From assembly GCF_035984415.1 (NCBI RefSeq), contig NZ_CP130720.1, positions 1,922,001 through 1,986,000 of the forward strand: DNA of 64,000 nt, in the 5' to 3' direction. The DNA is from Streptomyces sp. NBC_01296. GTDB taxonomy: Bacteria; Actinomycetota; Actinomycetes; Streptomycetales; Streptomycetaceae. The notes under the pieces were generated by a model. The model was not told the origin of the DNA and did no database searches. It saw nothing but the letters and a program-made list of their open reading frames with translations. The translations under genes were made by a program, and so were the position numbers. Of this stretch, positions 24,640 through 32,953 are shown piece by piece; position 1 is the first letter of the stretch; each line of letters begins with the position of its first letter.

Positions 24640-24657
24640 GTTTGTCCTATGACAAAC
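24640..24657. promoter_or_regulatory. Perfect 7-4-7 inverted repeat
   Basis: GTTTGTC, CTAT, GACAAAC. It lies 50 bases before the ATG at 24707, in the 314-bp region between the divergent bacteriocin-like gene and the radical SAM remnant. It looks like an operator; no terminator-like tail follows. Confidence 0.4.
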
Positions 24658-24706
24658 GCATGACCACCCGCCCCATTTGAGCGATCCAATGATCCAGGGA
24701 GAGGTC

Positions 24707-25276
24707 ATGCAACCCGCACAGGCCCGCCACAGGCCGAGGAATCCCGTTTCGAACCCTCGCGCCCCACCACCCAGCCCCACCCGTCCTCTCTTCACCAGGG
24801 ACATGGAGGGCAGGAGGGTCGTCCGCACTGTCGGCCCCGAGCTGCTGCGCCGCGAACTCGCCTCGAGCCGGTGGGCCGGCGCGCACATCGCCATGGGCGG
24901 GGTGCTGATGGCCCCGGTGGTCCCCTTCCTCGGGGACTGCCCCGAGCAGCTGCGGGCCAGGGTGCGGGCCCTCGCCGACGCCGGGGCGACCTCTGTGACA
25001 CCCCTGGTACTCCATCTGCGGCCGGGCGCCCGCGAGTGGTTCACGGCGTGGCTGCAGGCCCACCACCCCCACCCGATCGAACGATACGAACGGATGTACG
25101 CCGGCGGCTCGTACGCGCCCACCTGGTACCGGCGGCAGATCACCCGGCAAGTCCACGAGCTCGCGGCCGAATTCGGCATCGGCCCCTCCCGGCAGGCCGC
25201 GGCCCGCGGTCTCGCCGCCCCCGAACGCCCGGCCGAGCCCGTGCCCGCCGGCCCCACCCAGCTCGGCCTCCTGTGA
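24707..25276 (+). pseudogene. C-terminal part of the Rv2578c-family radical SAM gene, internally deleted
   Basis: The frame opens with an ATG (GGGAGAGG upstream) but the first 35 residues are unrelated. From about 24812 it reads VGPELLRRELASSRWAGAHI, a conserved Rv2578c segment. It then jumps directly to GGVLMAPVVPFLGD, omitting about 90 residues of the barrel that normally lie between. It ends with VTPLVLHLRPGAREWF, the SYAPTWYRRQITRQVHELAA region, and a normal C-terminus. The CxxxCxxC part lies at 21744-21884. The hybrid 189-residue frame may be translated but cannot be a working enzyme. Confidence 0.75.
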
Positions 25277-25388
25277 CCTCGTACGGCCGCTGAAAGCTCA
25301 TCACATCGGGCCAATCAGCAGCCCAATCCCGTCTTCCAGGCACGGTTTCCGGGACGATTCCGCCCAGAACCCTCGGCTGGGAGGCCCC

Positions 25389-26984
25389 ATGCTGCACCCC
25401 GCGAAGAAGCGCGGCCCCTTCACGAAGCGCGCCGCCGTCCTGCTCTCGATCGCCACCGCGACCGTGGCCGCCGTCGTCACGAGCCCGGCCGGCGCCACGC
25501 CGACGGCGGCGGCGCCGGCCCGCGCCGCCGCCGCCCCGCTGCGCTGGACCGGCTGTGCGACCGAGCGCTACCCGACACTGCAGTGCGCCTCCCTCAAGGT
25601 CCCGCTGGACCACGACCGGCCCGCGGGCCGCCAGATCTCCCTGGCGCTGACCCGGGTCCCGCACACCGCCCGCACCTCCCAGGGTCCGCTGCTGGTCAAC
25701 CCCGGCGGCCCCGGCGGCAGCGGCCGGGCGCTGGCCGGGTTCATCGCCTCCGCGCTCCCCAAGGACGTCGCCGCCCAGTACGACGTGATCGGCTTCGACC
25801 CGCGGGGCGTCGGCAAGAGCGAGCCCACCCTCGACTGCGGGCCCGGCCACTTCAACCCCGTACGCCCGGACTCCGTCCCGCGCGACCTGCAGACCGAGCA
25901 GGCCAACCTGGAGCGGGTGAAGTCCTTCGCCGAGTCCTGCCAGGCCAAGCACGCGGACGTGCTCCCCTACATCGGCACCGTCTCGGCCGCCCGCGACATC
26001 GAGGTGCTGCGCACCGCCCTCGGCGCGGCGAAGGTCAGCTACTTCGGCTACTCGTACGGGACCTACCTGGGCGCGGTGTACGCCAAACTCCACCCGGACC
26101 GGGTGCACCGCCTCGTCCTGGACTCCGTGGTGGACCCGGGCGGGGTCTGGTACGAGGACAACCTCGCGCAGGACCAGGCCTTCGACGCCCGCCACAAGGC
26201 CTTCCTGGCCTGGGTGGCCCAGTACGACGAGAAGTACAAGCTCGGCACCGACCCGACGGGCGTCGAGGAGCGCTGGTACGCGATGCGGGACGCGCTGCGT
26301 TCGACACCGGCGGGCGGCAAGGTGGGGCCCTCGGAGCTGGAGGACACCTACATGCCGGGCAGCTACTACAACGGCTACTGGCCGGTCCTCGCCGAGGCGT
26401 TCTCGGCGTACGCGGTGGCCGGGGACCCGAAGCCGCTGGTGGCGGCGTACCAGCGGTTCGGGGCGGTGGAGCCGTCCGCGGGCAACAGCTACAGCGTGTA
26501 CACGGCGGTGCAGTGCCGCGACTCGGCCTGGCCGAGGGACTGGAACCAGTGGCGCACGGACATGTGGCGCACGCACGCGAAGGCGCCGTTCATGACCTGG
26601 AACAACGCCTGGTACAACGCCCCGTGCGCGTTCTGGCAGACGGAACCGCTGGCGGCGCCGGACGTGACCAACGCCGACCTTCCGCCGGCCCTGCTCCTCC
26701 AGGCGACGGACGATGCGGCGACCCCGTTCGAGGGGGCGCTGAGCATGAAGGGGAAGCTGAAGGGCTCGGCGCTGGTGGTCGAGGAGGGCGGCGGCAACCA
26801 CGGGGTCGCGCTCAGCGGCAACAAGTGCCTGGACGAGAAGGTGGCGGCGTACCTGCGCACGGGCGGGGCCTCGGACGCCACCTGCCCCGCCCCGGCGGCC
26901 CCGAAGCCGACCGCGGCCACCCGCGCGGTGCCCCCGTCGGCGGGCGGCACGGCGCTGCACGGCCTGCTGGGCTTCCGCGGCTAG
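25389..26984 (+). CDS. Secreted alpha/beta hydrolase (tripeptidyl aminopeptidase-like, S33)
   Basis: 531 residues with a signal peptide (KKRGPFTKRAAVLLSIATAT to about residue 45, Ala-rich cleavage region). The oxyanion segment is LLVNPGGPGGSG. The nucleophile elbow is YFGYSYGTYLG (Ser in GYSYG), the acid lies in LLQATDDAATPFEG, and the catalytic His in GGGNHGVAL. This is the SlpD/SlpE-type S33 family of mycelium-associated tripeptidyl aminopeptidases that trim N-termini of exported proteins. ATG with GGGAGG 4-5 bases upstream; no operon partner. Confidence 0.9.
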   Translation: MLHPAKKRGPFTKRAAVLLSIATATVAAVVTSPAGATPTAAAPARAAAAPLRWTGCATERYPTLQCASLKVPLDHDRPAGRQISLALTRVPHTARTSQGPLLVNPGGPGGSGRALAGFIASALPKDVAAQYDVIGFDPRGVGKSEPTLDCGPGHFNPVRPDSVPRDLQTEQANLERVKSFAESCQAKHADVLPYIGTVSAARDIEVLRTALGAAKVSYFGYSYGTYLGAVYAKLHPDRVHRLVLDSVVDPGGVWYEDNLAQDQAFDARHKAFLAWVAQYDEKYKLGTDPTGVEERWYAMRDALRSTPAGGKVGPSELEDTYMPGSYYNGYWPVLAEAFSAYAVAGDPKPLVAAYQRFGAVEPSAGNSYSVYTAVQCRDSAWPRDWNQWRTDMWRTHAKAPFMTWNNAWYNAPCAFWQTEPLAAPDVTNADLPPALLLQATDDAATPFEGALSMKGKLKGSALVVEEGGGNHGVALSGNKCLDEKVAAYLRTGGASDATCPAPAAPKPTAATRAVPPSAGGTALHGLLGFRG

Positions 26985-26999
26985 GGGATCCGCGGCCAG

Positions 27000-27157
27000 G
27001 GGCTCCGCGGCCAGGCGCCGGCCCGCCAGTTCACGGGACGGGCGGTTCGCCCCGGTTCATCCCGGATCTGCGCCACTCGTACCGGCTCCGCCCGGCCCGT
27101 CCCCGACGCTGCGGTGAACGGGGGCGGGCCGGCCGGGGATGAGCTAGGGTCCCTGCG
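27000..27157 (+). other. Intergenic region before the acyltransferase gene
   Basis: About 170 bases between the S33 hydrolase and acyltransferase genes. It holds the 15-base duplication at its left end and the TAGGGT hexamer at its right end. No ORF and no terminator hairpin of note were seen. Confidence 0.35.
27145..27150 (+). promoter_or_regulatory. -10 hexamer TAGGGT for a leaderless acyltransferase gene
   Basis: TAGGGT, then 7 bases, then the GTG at 27158, with no ribosome site. Strongly suggests a leaderless message. Confidence 0.5.
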
Positions 27158-28564
27158 GTGAAGCAGCACATACCCCCACCCGCCCTGCGGAAGAACGCCG
27201 GGGCCGCGGCCGCCACCGGTGCGCGGCTCGGCTGGCTCGACGCGCTGCGCGGCTTCGCCGCCCTGGTCGTGGCCCTGCACCACTTCAACGTGCTGCGGAT
27301 GCTGCCGTTCGGCGGGGTGATCCGGCAGAACTTCGACCTCGGCGTGTTCGGGGTCATGCTCTTCTTCATCGTCAGCGGCTACATCATCCCGGCCTCGCTG
27401 GAGCGCCGGGGCGATGTCCGGGCCTTCTGGATCGGCCGGATCTTCCGGATCTACCCGGCGCTGATCGTCGCGCTGGCCGCCTCGATCGTGATGCTGCCGG
27501 CCGGGGACGGCTCGACCTCGCTGCTGCGCACCGGTGACAACCCCGCCTCACTGGTCGCGAACGGCCTGATGCTCCAGGACCTGCTCGGCGTCCGCAACGG
27601 CATGAACGTCACCTGGACCCTCTGCTACGAGATGGTCTTCTACTTCTTGGTCACCGCCCTGTTCACCCGTGGCCTGCACCGGCACAGCGGCGTGATCGCG
27701 GTGGCCTTCGCCGGCGCCGCGCTGGCGATCGGCACGACCCTGGCCCCGCAGCTGCTGCTGAGGGAGCTCGGCTCGGTCCGGCTGCTCCTGATGATCGTCA
27801 CCCCGGTCTTCCTCCTGGGCTTGTGGGGTGTGCTCAGCGGCAACCGGAAGCTGACCGGGGCGGGCGCCCTGCTGCTCGGCGGGCTCGGCCTGGTGCTGCT
27901 CACGCTGAACAGCCGGGCGGTGTCGTTCGAGACCTTGCTGATCCCCGCGACGATGTTCGCCGGCACCGCGGTCCACCGGGTGCAGCACGGCCGGCTCCGC
28001 CGGGCCCCGGCCCTGCTCGCTTGCGGGTTCGTGGTCGCCGCGGGCGTGCTCGTCGGGTGGCTGTACAACCGGAACGGGGTCCAGGTGCACACGTGGACCT
28101 CGGGCTGGAAGGCCTTCTCGTTCTCGTACCTGGCGGCCTGGGTGCTGTTCGGCCTCGGTTTCCTCCTGCGCAACCGGCGCTTCCCGAAGGTGCTGACCTG
28201 GCTCGGCGCGATCAGCTTCTCGCTGTACCTGCTGCACTTCCCGCTGCTGCGGACCCTCGGGCCGCTGCTCGGGGTTCCGCCGATGCCCTCGTCGACGCTG
28301 GGGAAGTTCGCCTGGACGGGGATCTTCCTCGCCGTGCTGCTGGCCGCGAGCCATGTGATGTACCGGCTGGTGGAGCTGCCGGCGCAGCGTCTCGGCCGGC
28401 GGGTCCAGCGGGCGGCGGAGCGCCGCCGGCCGTCCACGCCGGCCGCGCCGGCCACGGCTGCGTCCGGGCCCGCTGTGATCCTGGTGCCCCGGCAGCCGGA
28501 CGGTCCGGACCGCGGGCCCGCCTCCGTCCCCGCGCAGGGCGGACCGCACTCGGCGTCCCGCTGA
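27158..28564 (+). CDS. Acyltransferase-3 family membrane protein (OafA/YrhL-like)
   Basis: 468 residues, about ten membrane segments. The family signature is RLGWLDALRGFAALVVALHH (catalytic-type His on helix 1), followed by FGVMLFFIVSGYII and FWIGRIFRIYPALIVAL (RxxR/Y motif of helix 3). A ten-helix core with a Pro/Ala-rich cytoplasmic tail follows. Such proteins move acetyl or other acyl groups across the membrane onto surface sugars, lipids or antibiotics; the acceptor here is unknown. Upstream, GGMTCCGCGGCCAGG occurs twice (26985-27016). Confidence 0.88.
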   Translation: MKQHIPPPALRKNAGAAAATGARLGWLDALRGFAALVVALHHFNVLRMLPFGGVIRQNFDLGVFGVMLFFIVSGYIIPASLERRGDVRAFWIGRIFRIYPALIVALAASIVMLPAGDGSTSLLRTGDNPASLVANGLMLQDLLGVRNGMNVTWTLCYEMVFYFLVTALFTRGLHRHSGVIAVAFAGAALAIGTTLAPQLLLRELGSVRLLLMIVTPVFLLGLWGVLSGNRKLTGAGALLLGGLGLVLLTLNSRAVSFETLLIPATMFAGTAVHRVQHGRLRRAPALLACGFVVAAGVLVGWLYNRNGVQVHTWTSGWKAFSFSYLAAWVLFGLGFLLRNRRFPKVLTWLGAISFSLYLLHFPLLRTLGPLLGVPPMPSSTLGKFAWTGIFLAVLLAASHVMYRLVELPAQRLGRRVQRAAERRRPSTPAAPATAASGPAVILVPRQPDGPDRGPASVPAQGGPHSASR

Positions 28565-28570
28565 CCCGGC

Positions 28571-28996
28571 CTACCGGCCCGCAGGCATCGGCAGCACCGC
28601 GAAGGCCTCCACCTCCAGCAGGAGTTCGGGCCGGAAGAGGGCCACGACCTGGACGGCCGAGGAGGCCGGCTGCCGGTCGCCGGGGATGACGGCGTCGCGT
28701 GCCTCCCGTACCGCCGGGAGGTGGGCGACGTCCGTGACGAAGTAGGTCAGCTTCACGACGTCGTCGAACGTCGCCCCGGCCGCTGCCAGGCAGCGCCGCA
28801 GGTTCTCGAACACCTGGCGGGCCTGCGCGGAGGCGTCGCCCTCGCCGACCACCTCGCCGTGCTCGTCGAAGGCGCACTGGCCCGAGACGGCGATGAACCG
28901 CCCGGTACCCCATGCGACATGGCTGTAGCCCGTACCGGGGTGGACGCCCTCCGGCGCGGGCAGGCGGGTGATGTGGCTGTCGTCGCGTTCGCTCAT
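28571..28996 (-). CDS. RidA/YjgF-family protein
   Basis: 141 residues from the ATG at 28996. An in-frame ATG four codons upstream is less likely. Typical features: the HVAWGTGRFIAVSGQCAFDE strand pair, QARQVFENLRRCLAAAGATF, VVKLTYFVTDVAHLPAV and the C-terminal PELLLEVEAFAVLP. The conserved Arg that binds the imine carboxylate in canonical RidA is not obvious, so it may be a RidA relative with another role. No Shine-Dalgarno sequence; CATGAT lies 7 bases upstream. It lies 13 bases downstream of the HEAT-repeat gene and is probably co-transcribed. Confidence 0.85.
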   Translation of the reverse strand: MSERDDSHITRLPAPEGVHPGTGYSHVAWGTGRFIAVSGQCAFDEHGEVVGEGDASAQARQVFENLRRCLAAAGATFDDVVKLTYFVTDVAHLPAVREARDAVIPGDRQPASSAVQVVALFRPELLLEVEAFAVLPMPAGR

Positions 28997-29009
28997 GCAA
29001 GCGATCATG

Positions 29010-29561
29010 TCAGCCGAGCGCGCGCAGCGCGGCCGTCGCCGCCACCGCGAGGCGCGGATGGGACTGGGCCCGGGTCAGCACCTCGCGGGACCGGGGGTCG
29101 GCAAGGGCGCCGAGTCCCTCGACGCAGGCCAGGGCCACCCGCCAGTACGGGTCGTGCGGGGACAGCAGGCGGGCCAGGGTGGCCGTCAGGACCGGCGCCG
29201 ACTCGGGGGCGCGCAGGGCCGTGAGCAGCCGTACGGGCTGGAGGGCGTAGGCCGTGCGCAGGGTGTTGGTGGCGAGGGCGGCCGCGGCGCGGGCGGTACG
29301 CGGGTCCCCCAGCACGGCGAGCGCCTCGGCGGCGGCCGCGCAGCGCGGCGGGTCCCGGTGGTTGAGCAGCAGGACCAGCGGCTCGAACGCCCGCCGGTCC
29401 CGGGCCAGGCCGAGGCGGTAGGCGGCCAGCTCGCGGGCCCACAGGGGCAGCCCGGCGGAGGTCAGGGAGGCCGCCAGCGCGTCGGGGTCCGCCGCGACCA
29501 GTTCCTCGTACGGAGGGGACTGCCCGGATTCCGTTCGCAGGCGCTCCAGCACGTCGTTCAC
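29010..29561 (-). CDS. HEAT-repeat protein
   Basis: 183 residues built from helical pairs with HEAT-like spacing: FEPLVLLLNHRDPPRCAAAA, EALAVLGDPRTARAAAAL, APVLTATLARLLSPHDPY, CVEGLGALADPRSREVLTRA. Such solenoids are protein-binding scaffolds and no enzyme motif is present. The GTG start follows TAGGGT by 6 bases (29568-29573) and looks leaderless. The RidA-like gene follows after 13 bases. Partner unknown. Confidence 0.82.
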   Translation of the reverse strand: MNDVLERLRTESGQSPPYEELVAADPDALAASLTSAGLPLWARELAAYRLGLARDRRAFEPLVLLLNHRDPPRCAAAAEALAVLGDPRTARAAAALATNTLRTAYALQPVRLLTALRAPESAPVLTATLARLLSPHDPYWRVALACVEGLGALADPRSREVLTRAQSHPRLAVAATAALRALG

Positions 29562-29963
29562 CCGGCCACCCTAGGGGGTGAGGGCGCCGCCGCGGCGGGT
29601 TTCCGCAGATGGGTGATCGATGATCGATGATCGGTACATTTGGGCGGTACAGGTCACATCTCCGCGCTCTGGCGCGCCAGTTACCGGCGGGTTACGCTCC
29701 CTTCAACGTACGAGGCCGGCCTGGTGACGCAGCCACCCCGTACCAGTCGGTTCGGTACCTCATGTTCGGTACCTCAGGACCTCAGGCATCCCGGGCACAC
29801 CACGTACCTCGGCTGCCTCGAGTGCTTCTCGTGTACGGCGTGGCCCCGGGACAGGGTCCGCCGCTCTCTCCGCCCCGCCCTTTCCTCGGGGCCGGGATCC
29901 CTGCCGCGCGTCGTGCGCCGCGCGCCGCCCTCAGTCGTCACCCTCATCCACTGGAGTCCCGCG
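29562..29963 (+). other. 402-bp control region upstream of the EMC cluster
   Basis: It contains overlapping TGATCGA repeats at 29614-29631, GTTAC repeated 11 bases apart (29680-29695), and TTCGGTACCTCA twice with a 2-base spacer (29751-29762 and 29765-29776). These look like regulator sites for the divergent HEAT gene or the 3-hydroxyacyl-CoA dehydrogenase gene. No gene is supported within it. Confidence 0.45.
29568..29573 (-). promoter_or_regulatory. -10 hexamer TAGGGT for the HEAT/RidA pair
   Basis: Minus-strand TAGGGT with 6 bases to the GTG at 29561; a leaderless arrangement. Confidence 0.5.
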
Positions 29964-31766
29964 ATGGACCTTCCGTCCACGTCCAGTCAGTCCACCCTCC
30001 AGACCATCGCCGTCGTCGGCCTCGGCACGATGGGCACCGGCATCGCCGAGGTCCTCGCCCGGGCCGGCCGCGAGGTCATCGGCATCGACGTCAGCGACAC
30101 CGCCACCCGCCGGGCCACCGCCTCCCTCGCGGCCGCCACGGCCCGTTCGGTGACCCGCGAGCGCCTCACCGAGCAGGAGCGGGAGGGCGTGCTGGCCCGC
30201 TTCCGCACCTTCACCGAGCTGACCGCCGCGGCCGACGCCGATCTCGTCATCGAGGTCGTCCCGGAGAACTACGAGCTCAAGCAGCGCCTCTTCCGCGAGC
30301 TCGACGCGATCGTCCGGCCCGACACGATCCTGGCGACCGGCACCAACGCCCTGTCGGTGACCCGTCTCGCCGCCGAGTCGCAGCGTCCCGAGCGCGTCCT
30401 CGGCCTGCACTTCTTCAACCCGGCCCCGGCGATGAAGCTGGTCGAGGTCGTCTCCAGCGTCCTCACCGCCCCGCCGGCCGTCGAGGCGGTCACCGCGCTG
30501 GCCCGCGAGCTCGGCAAGGAGCCCGTCTCGGTGGGCGACCGCCCCGGCTTCGTCGCCGACGGCCTGCTCTTCGGCTACCTCAACCAGGCCGCCGCGATGT
30601 ACGAGTCGAAGTACGCCTCCCGCGAGGACATCGACGCGGCGATGCGGCTCGGCTGCGGCCTGCCCATGGGCCCGCTCGCGCTGCTCGACCTGATCGGCGT
30701 GGACACCGCCCGGACCGTCCTGGAGGCCATGTACTCCTCCTCCGGCGACCGGCTGCACGCCCCGGCCCCGATCCTGGGCCACCTCGCCGAGGCCGGCCTG
30801 ACCGGGCAGAAGTCCGGTCGCGGCTTCTACACCTACGAGGAGCCGGGCAGCTCCGCGATCGTCCGCGACGCGCAGACCCCGCTGGACGGGGCCCGGCTCG
30901 GCGAGGGCCGTCCGGTCAGCTCGGTCGGCGTGGCCGGCTCCGGCACCATGGCGAGCGGTATCGCGCAGGTCTTCGCGCAGGCCGGCTTCGCGGTGGTGCT
31001 CGCCGCCCGCAGCCAGGAGAAGGCGGACGCCGCGAAGGCCGCGATCGGCAAGTCCTTGGGCCGTGCGGTGTCCAAGGGCCGGCTGACCGAGGAGGGCGCC
31101 GCGCAGACGCTGGCCCTGATCACCCCGGCCGGCTCGCTGGACGCGTTCGCTGACGTGGACCTGGCCGTGGAGGCCGTCGCGGAGGACCTGGCGGTCAAGC
31201 AGGAACTGTTCGCGGCCCTCGACAAGGTCTGCAAGCCGGGCGCGGTGCTGGCCACCACCACCTCCTCGCTGCCGGTGATCGCGGTCGCCCGCGTGACCTC
31301 GCGTCCGCAGGACGTGATCGGCATGCACTTCTTCAACCCGGCGCCGGCGATGAAGCTGGTCGAGGTGGTCCGGACCGTCCTGACCTCCGACGACGTGCAC
31401 GCCACGGTCCGCGAGATCTGCACGAAGGTGCGCAAGCACCCGGTGGACTGCGGGGACCGGGCCGGCTTCATCGTGAACGCGCTGCTGTTCCCGTACTTGA
31501 ACAACGCCGTCAAGATGGTCGAGCAGCACTACGCCAGCCTCGACGACATCGACGCCGCGATGAAGCTGGGCGGCGGCTACCCGATGGGCCCGTTCGAGCT
31601 CCTCGACGTCGTCGGCCTGGACGTCTCGCTGGCGATCGAGAAGGTCCTCCACAAGGAGTTCCGCGACCCGGGACTGGCCCCGTCCCCGCTGCTGGAGCAC
31701 CTGGTGGCGGCGGGCTGCCTGGGCCGGAAGACCGGCCGCGGATTTCGTGAGTACGCCCGCCGGTAA
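29964..31766 (+). CDS. 3-hydroxybutyryl/3-hydroxyacyl-CoA dehydrogenase, internally duplicated
   Basis: 600 residues made of two homologous halves. Each has an NAD-binding Rossmann motif (VVGLGTMGTGIAEVLARAG near 16; VAGSGTMASGIAQVFAQAG near 317), a FFNPAPAMKLVEVV segment and a DRPGF/DRAGF C-terminal domain. It oxidises or reduces 3-hydroxyacyl-CoA. In the EMC pathway it would interconvert acetoacetyl-CoA and 3-hydroxybutyryl-CoA, feeding crotonyl-CoA to Ccr. Start ATG with GGAG 8 bases upstream. The TetR regulator gene follows downstream. Function is from family and context. Confidence 0.88.
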   Translation: MDLPSTSSQSTLQTIAVVGLGTMGTGIAEVLARAGREVIGIDVSDTATRRATASLAAATARSVTRERLTEQEREGVLARFRTFTELTAAADADLVIEVVPENYELKQRLFRELDAIVRPDTILATGTNALSVTRLAAESQRPERVLGLHFFNPAPAMKLVEVVSSVLTAPPAVEAVTALARELGKEPVSVGDRPGFVADGLLFGYLNQAAAMYESKYASREDIDAAMRLGCGLPMGPLALLDLIGVDTARTVLEAMYSSSGDRLHAPAPILGHLAEAGLTGQKSGRGFYTYEEPGSSAIVRDAQTPLDGARLGEGRPVSSVGVAGSGTMASGIAQVFAQAGFAVVLAARSQEKADAAKAAIGKSLGRAVSKGRLTEEGAAQTLALITPAGSLDAFADVDLAVEAVAEDLAVKQELFAALDKVCKPGAVLATTTSSLPVIAVARVTSRPQDVIGMHFFNPAPAMKLVEVVRTVLTSDDVHATVREICTKVRKHPVDCGDRAGFIVNALLFPYLNNAVKMVEQHYASLDDIDAAMKLGGGYPMGPFELLDVVGLDVSLAIEKVLHKEFRDPGLAPSPLLEHLVAAGCLGRKTGRGFREYARR

Positions 31767-31929
31767 GCAGCGCCCTGGCCAGGTGCCCCAAGAGCCGGAT
31801 GCGTGGGGAGGGCTGCTCGGGTCTGCCGGACCCTCACGGCAGGCCATACCTTCCGAGCCCAGTGCGGGCTCTCCCCCGCATCCACCCCTGTCCCACCCCC
31901 CTCAGGCGCGCTCCCCTGCGCAAATGAAG

Positions 31930-31935
31930 TACTTT
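31930..31935 (+). promoter_or_regulatory. -10 hexamer TACTTT for the leaderless TetR gene
   Basis: TACTTT, 6 bases, then the ATG at 31942. No ribosome site is present. Confidence 0.5.
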
Positions 31936-31941
31936 CGATCC

Positions 31942-32763
31942 ATGTCCCAGCCCGCCAAGACCTCGCCCCGCGCCGCCACGGCCTCCGACAGCCCGGAGAG
32001 CACGGCCGGCACCAAGGCGGCCGCACAGCGGCTCAAGATGCGCCGTGAGCTCGCCGCCGCCGCGATGGAGCTGTTCGCGACCAAGGGGTACGAGGCGACG
32101 ACGGTCGACGAGATCGCCGCGACCGCGGGGGTGGCGCGCCGGACCTTCTTCCGGCACTTCCGGTCCAAGGAAGAGGCGATCTTCCCGGACCACGACGACA
32201 CCCTGACCAGGGCCGAAGCGGTGCTGGACGTGGCCCCGGCGCACGAGCACCCGCTCGACACGGTGTGCCGCGGGATCAAGGAAGTCATGAAGATGTACGC
32301 CGCCTCGCCGGCGGTGTCGGTGGAGCGCTACCGGCTGACCCGCGAGGTGCCGGCGCTGCGGGAGCGGGAGATCGCCTCGGTGGCCCGGTACGAGCGGCTG
32401 TTCACCCGCTACCTGCTGGCCCACTTCGACGAGACCGACCACCACGACGGCAACGACGACCCGCTGCTGGCCGAGGTGGCCGCCTCGGCGGTCGTCACGG
32501 CCCACAACCACGTGCTGCGGCGCTGGCTGCGGGCGGGTGGCCAGGGGGACGTGGAGGCGCAGCTGGACCACGCCTTCTCGATCGTGCGGAAGACCTTCGG
32601 TACGGGGATCGGCGCGGGCCGGACCCTGAGCACGGCGCCGGCCCCGGCCGCGTCGGCGGAGGTCAGGACGCAGGGCGAGGTGCTGGTGGCGGTGGCCCGT
32701 ACGGACGCCCCGCTCGACGAGGTCATGCGGACCATCGAGGAAGCACTGAGGAACAACCAGTAG
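31942..32763 (+). CDS. TetR-family transcriptional regulator of the EMC cluster
   Basis: 273 residues. The N-terminal helix-turn-helix is AAMELFATKGYEATTVDEIA followed by ATAGVARRTFFRHFRSKEEA, typical of TetR. The C-terminal ligand domain is unassigned. An Ala/Ser/Pro-rich 30-residue extension precedes the HTH. It sits between the 3-hydroxybutyryl-CoA dehydrogenase gene and ccr, and a factor-independent terminator closes its message. It probably senses an acyl-CoA or related signal and controls ccr and its neighbours; this is inferred from position. The gene appears leaderless. Confidence 0.88.
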   Translation: MSQPAKTSPRAATASDSPESTAGTKAAAQRLKMRRELAAAAMELFATKGYEATTVDEIAATAGVARRTFFRHFRSKEEAIFPDHDDTLTRAEAVLDVAPAHEHPLDTVCRGIKEVMKMYAASPAVSVERYRLTREVPALREREIASVARYERLFTRYLLAHFDETDHHDGNDDPLLAEVAASAVVTAHNHVLRRWLRAGGQGDVEAQLDHAFSIVRKTFGTGIGAGRTLSTAPAPAASAEVRTQGEVLVAVARTDAPLDEVMRTIEEALRNNQ

Positions 32764-32791
32764 TCACACCCGTCGAGTCACACACATCACA

Positions 32792-32830
32792 GTGGCCGCC
32801 CCCGTTCCGGGGGCGGCCGCTTTTGTTTGT
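32792..32830 (+). terminator. Strong factor-independent terminator after the TetR gene
   Basis: GTGGCCGCCCCCG, TTCC, GGGGGCGGCCGC followed by TTTTGTTTG. A near-perfect 11-12-bp GC stem with a 4-base loop and a T-rich tail; the best terminator in the window. Confidence 0.88.
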
Positions 32831-32911
32831 CCGACTTGCCCCTACTCACGGGTAACTCTGATCGATCATCGCTCATCTGCGCAGGTCAATAGGCAAATGA
32901 GAGAAAGTTTT

Positions 32912-32924
32912 GGCACGCGGTGCC
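32912..32924. promoter_or_regulatory. GGCAC-GCG-GTGCC palindrome at the ccr promoter
   Basis: A perfect 5-3-5 inverted repeat directly abutting the -35 of the ccr promoter; GGTGCC recurs between -35 and -10. Likely operator, possibly of the neighbouring TetR protein. Confidence 0.45.
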
Positions 32925-32953
32925 TTGCTGAGTGACACGGGGTGCCATACGTT
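32925..32953 (+). promoter_or_regulatory. Candidate ccr promoter
   Basis: TTGCTG (32925-32930), a 17-base spacer, TACGTT (32948-32953): a good match to housekeeping sigma promoters. Transcription would give a leader of about 215 bases before the ccr start. Confidence 0.55.

Noticed and set aside
24812..25276. Independent small radical SAM-related gene
   Set aside because: It lacks the CxxxCxxC motif and matches only the tail of the Rv2578c family. The missing N-terminal segment lies upstream across the island.
29640..29963. Upstream in-frame extension of the 3-hydroxyacyl-CoA dehydrogenase
   Set aside because: The extension has no ribosome site and contains the duplicated TTCGGTACCTCA control motifs. 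The ATG at 29964 has GGAG at the right distance just before the Rossmann fold.
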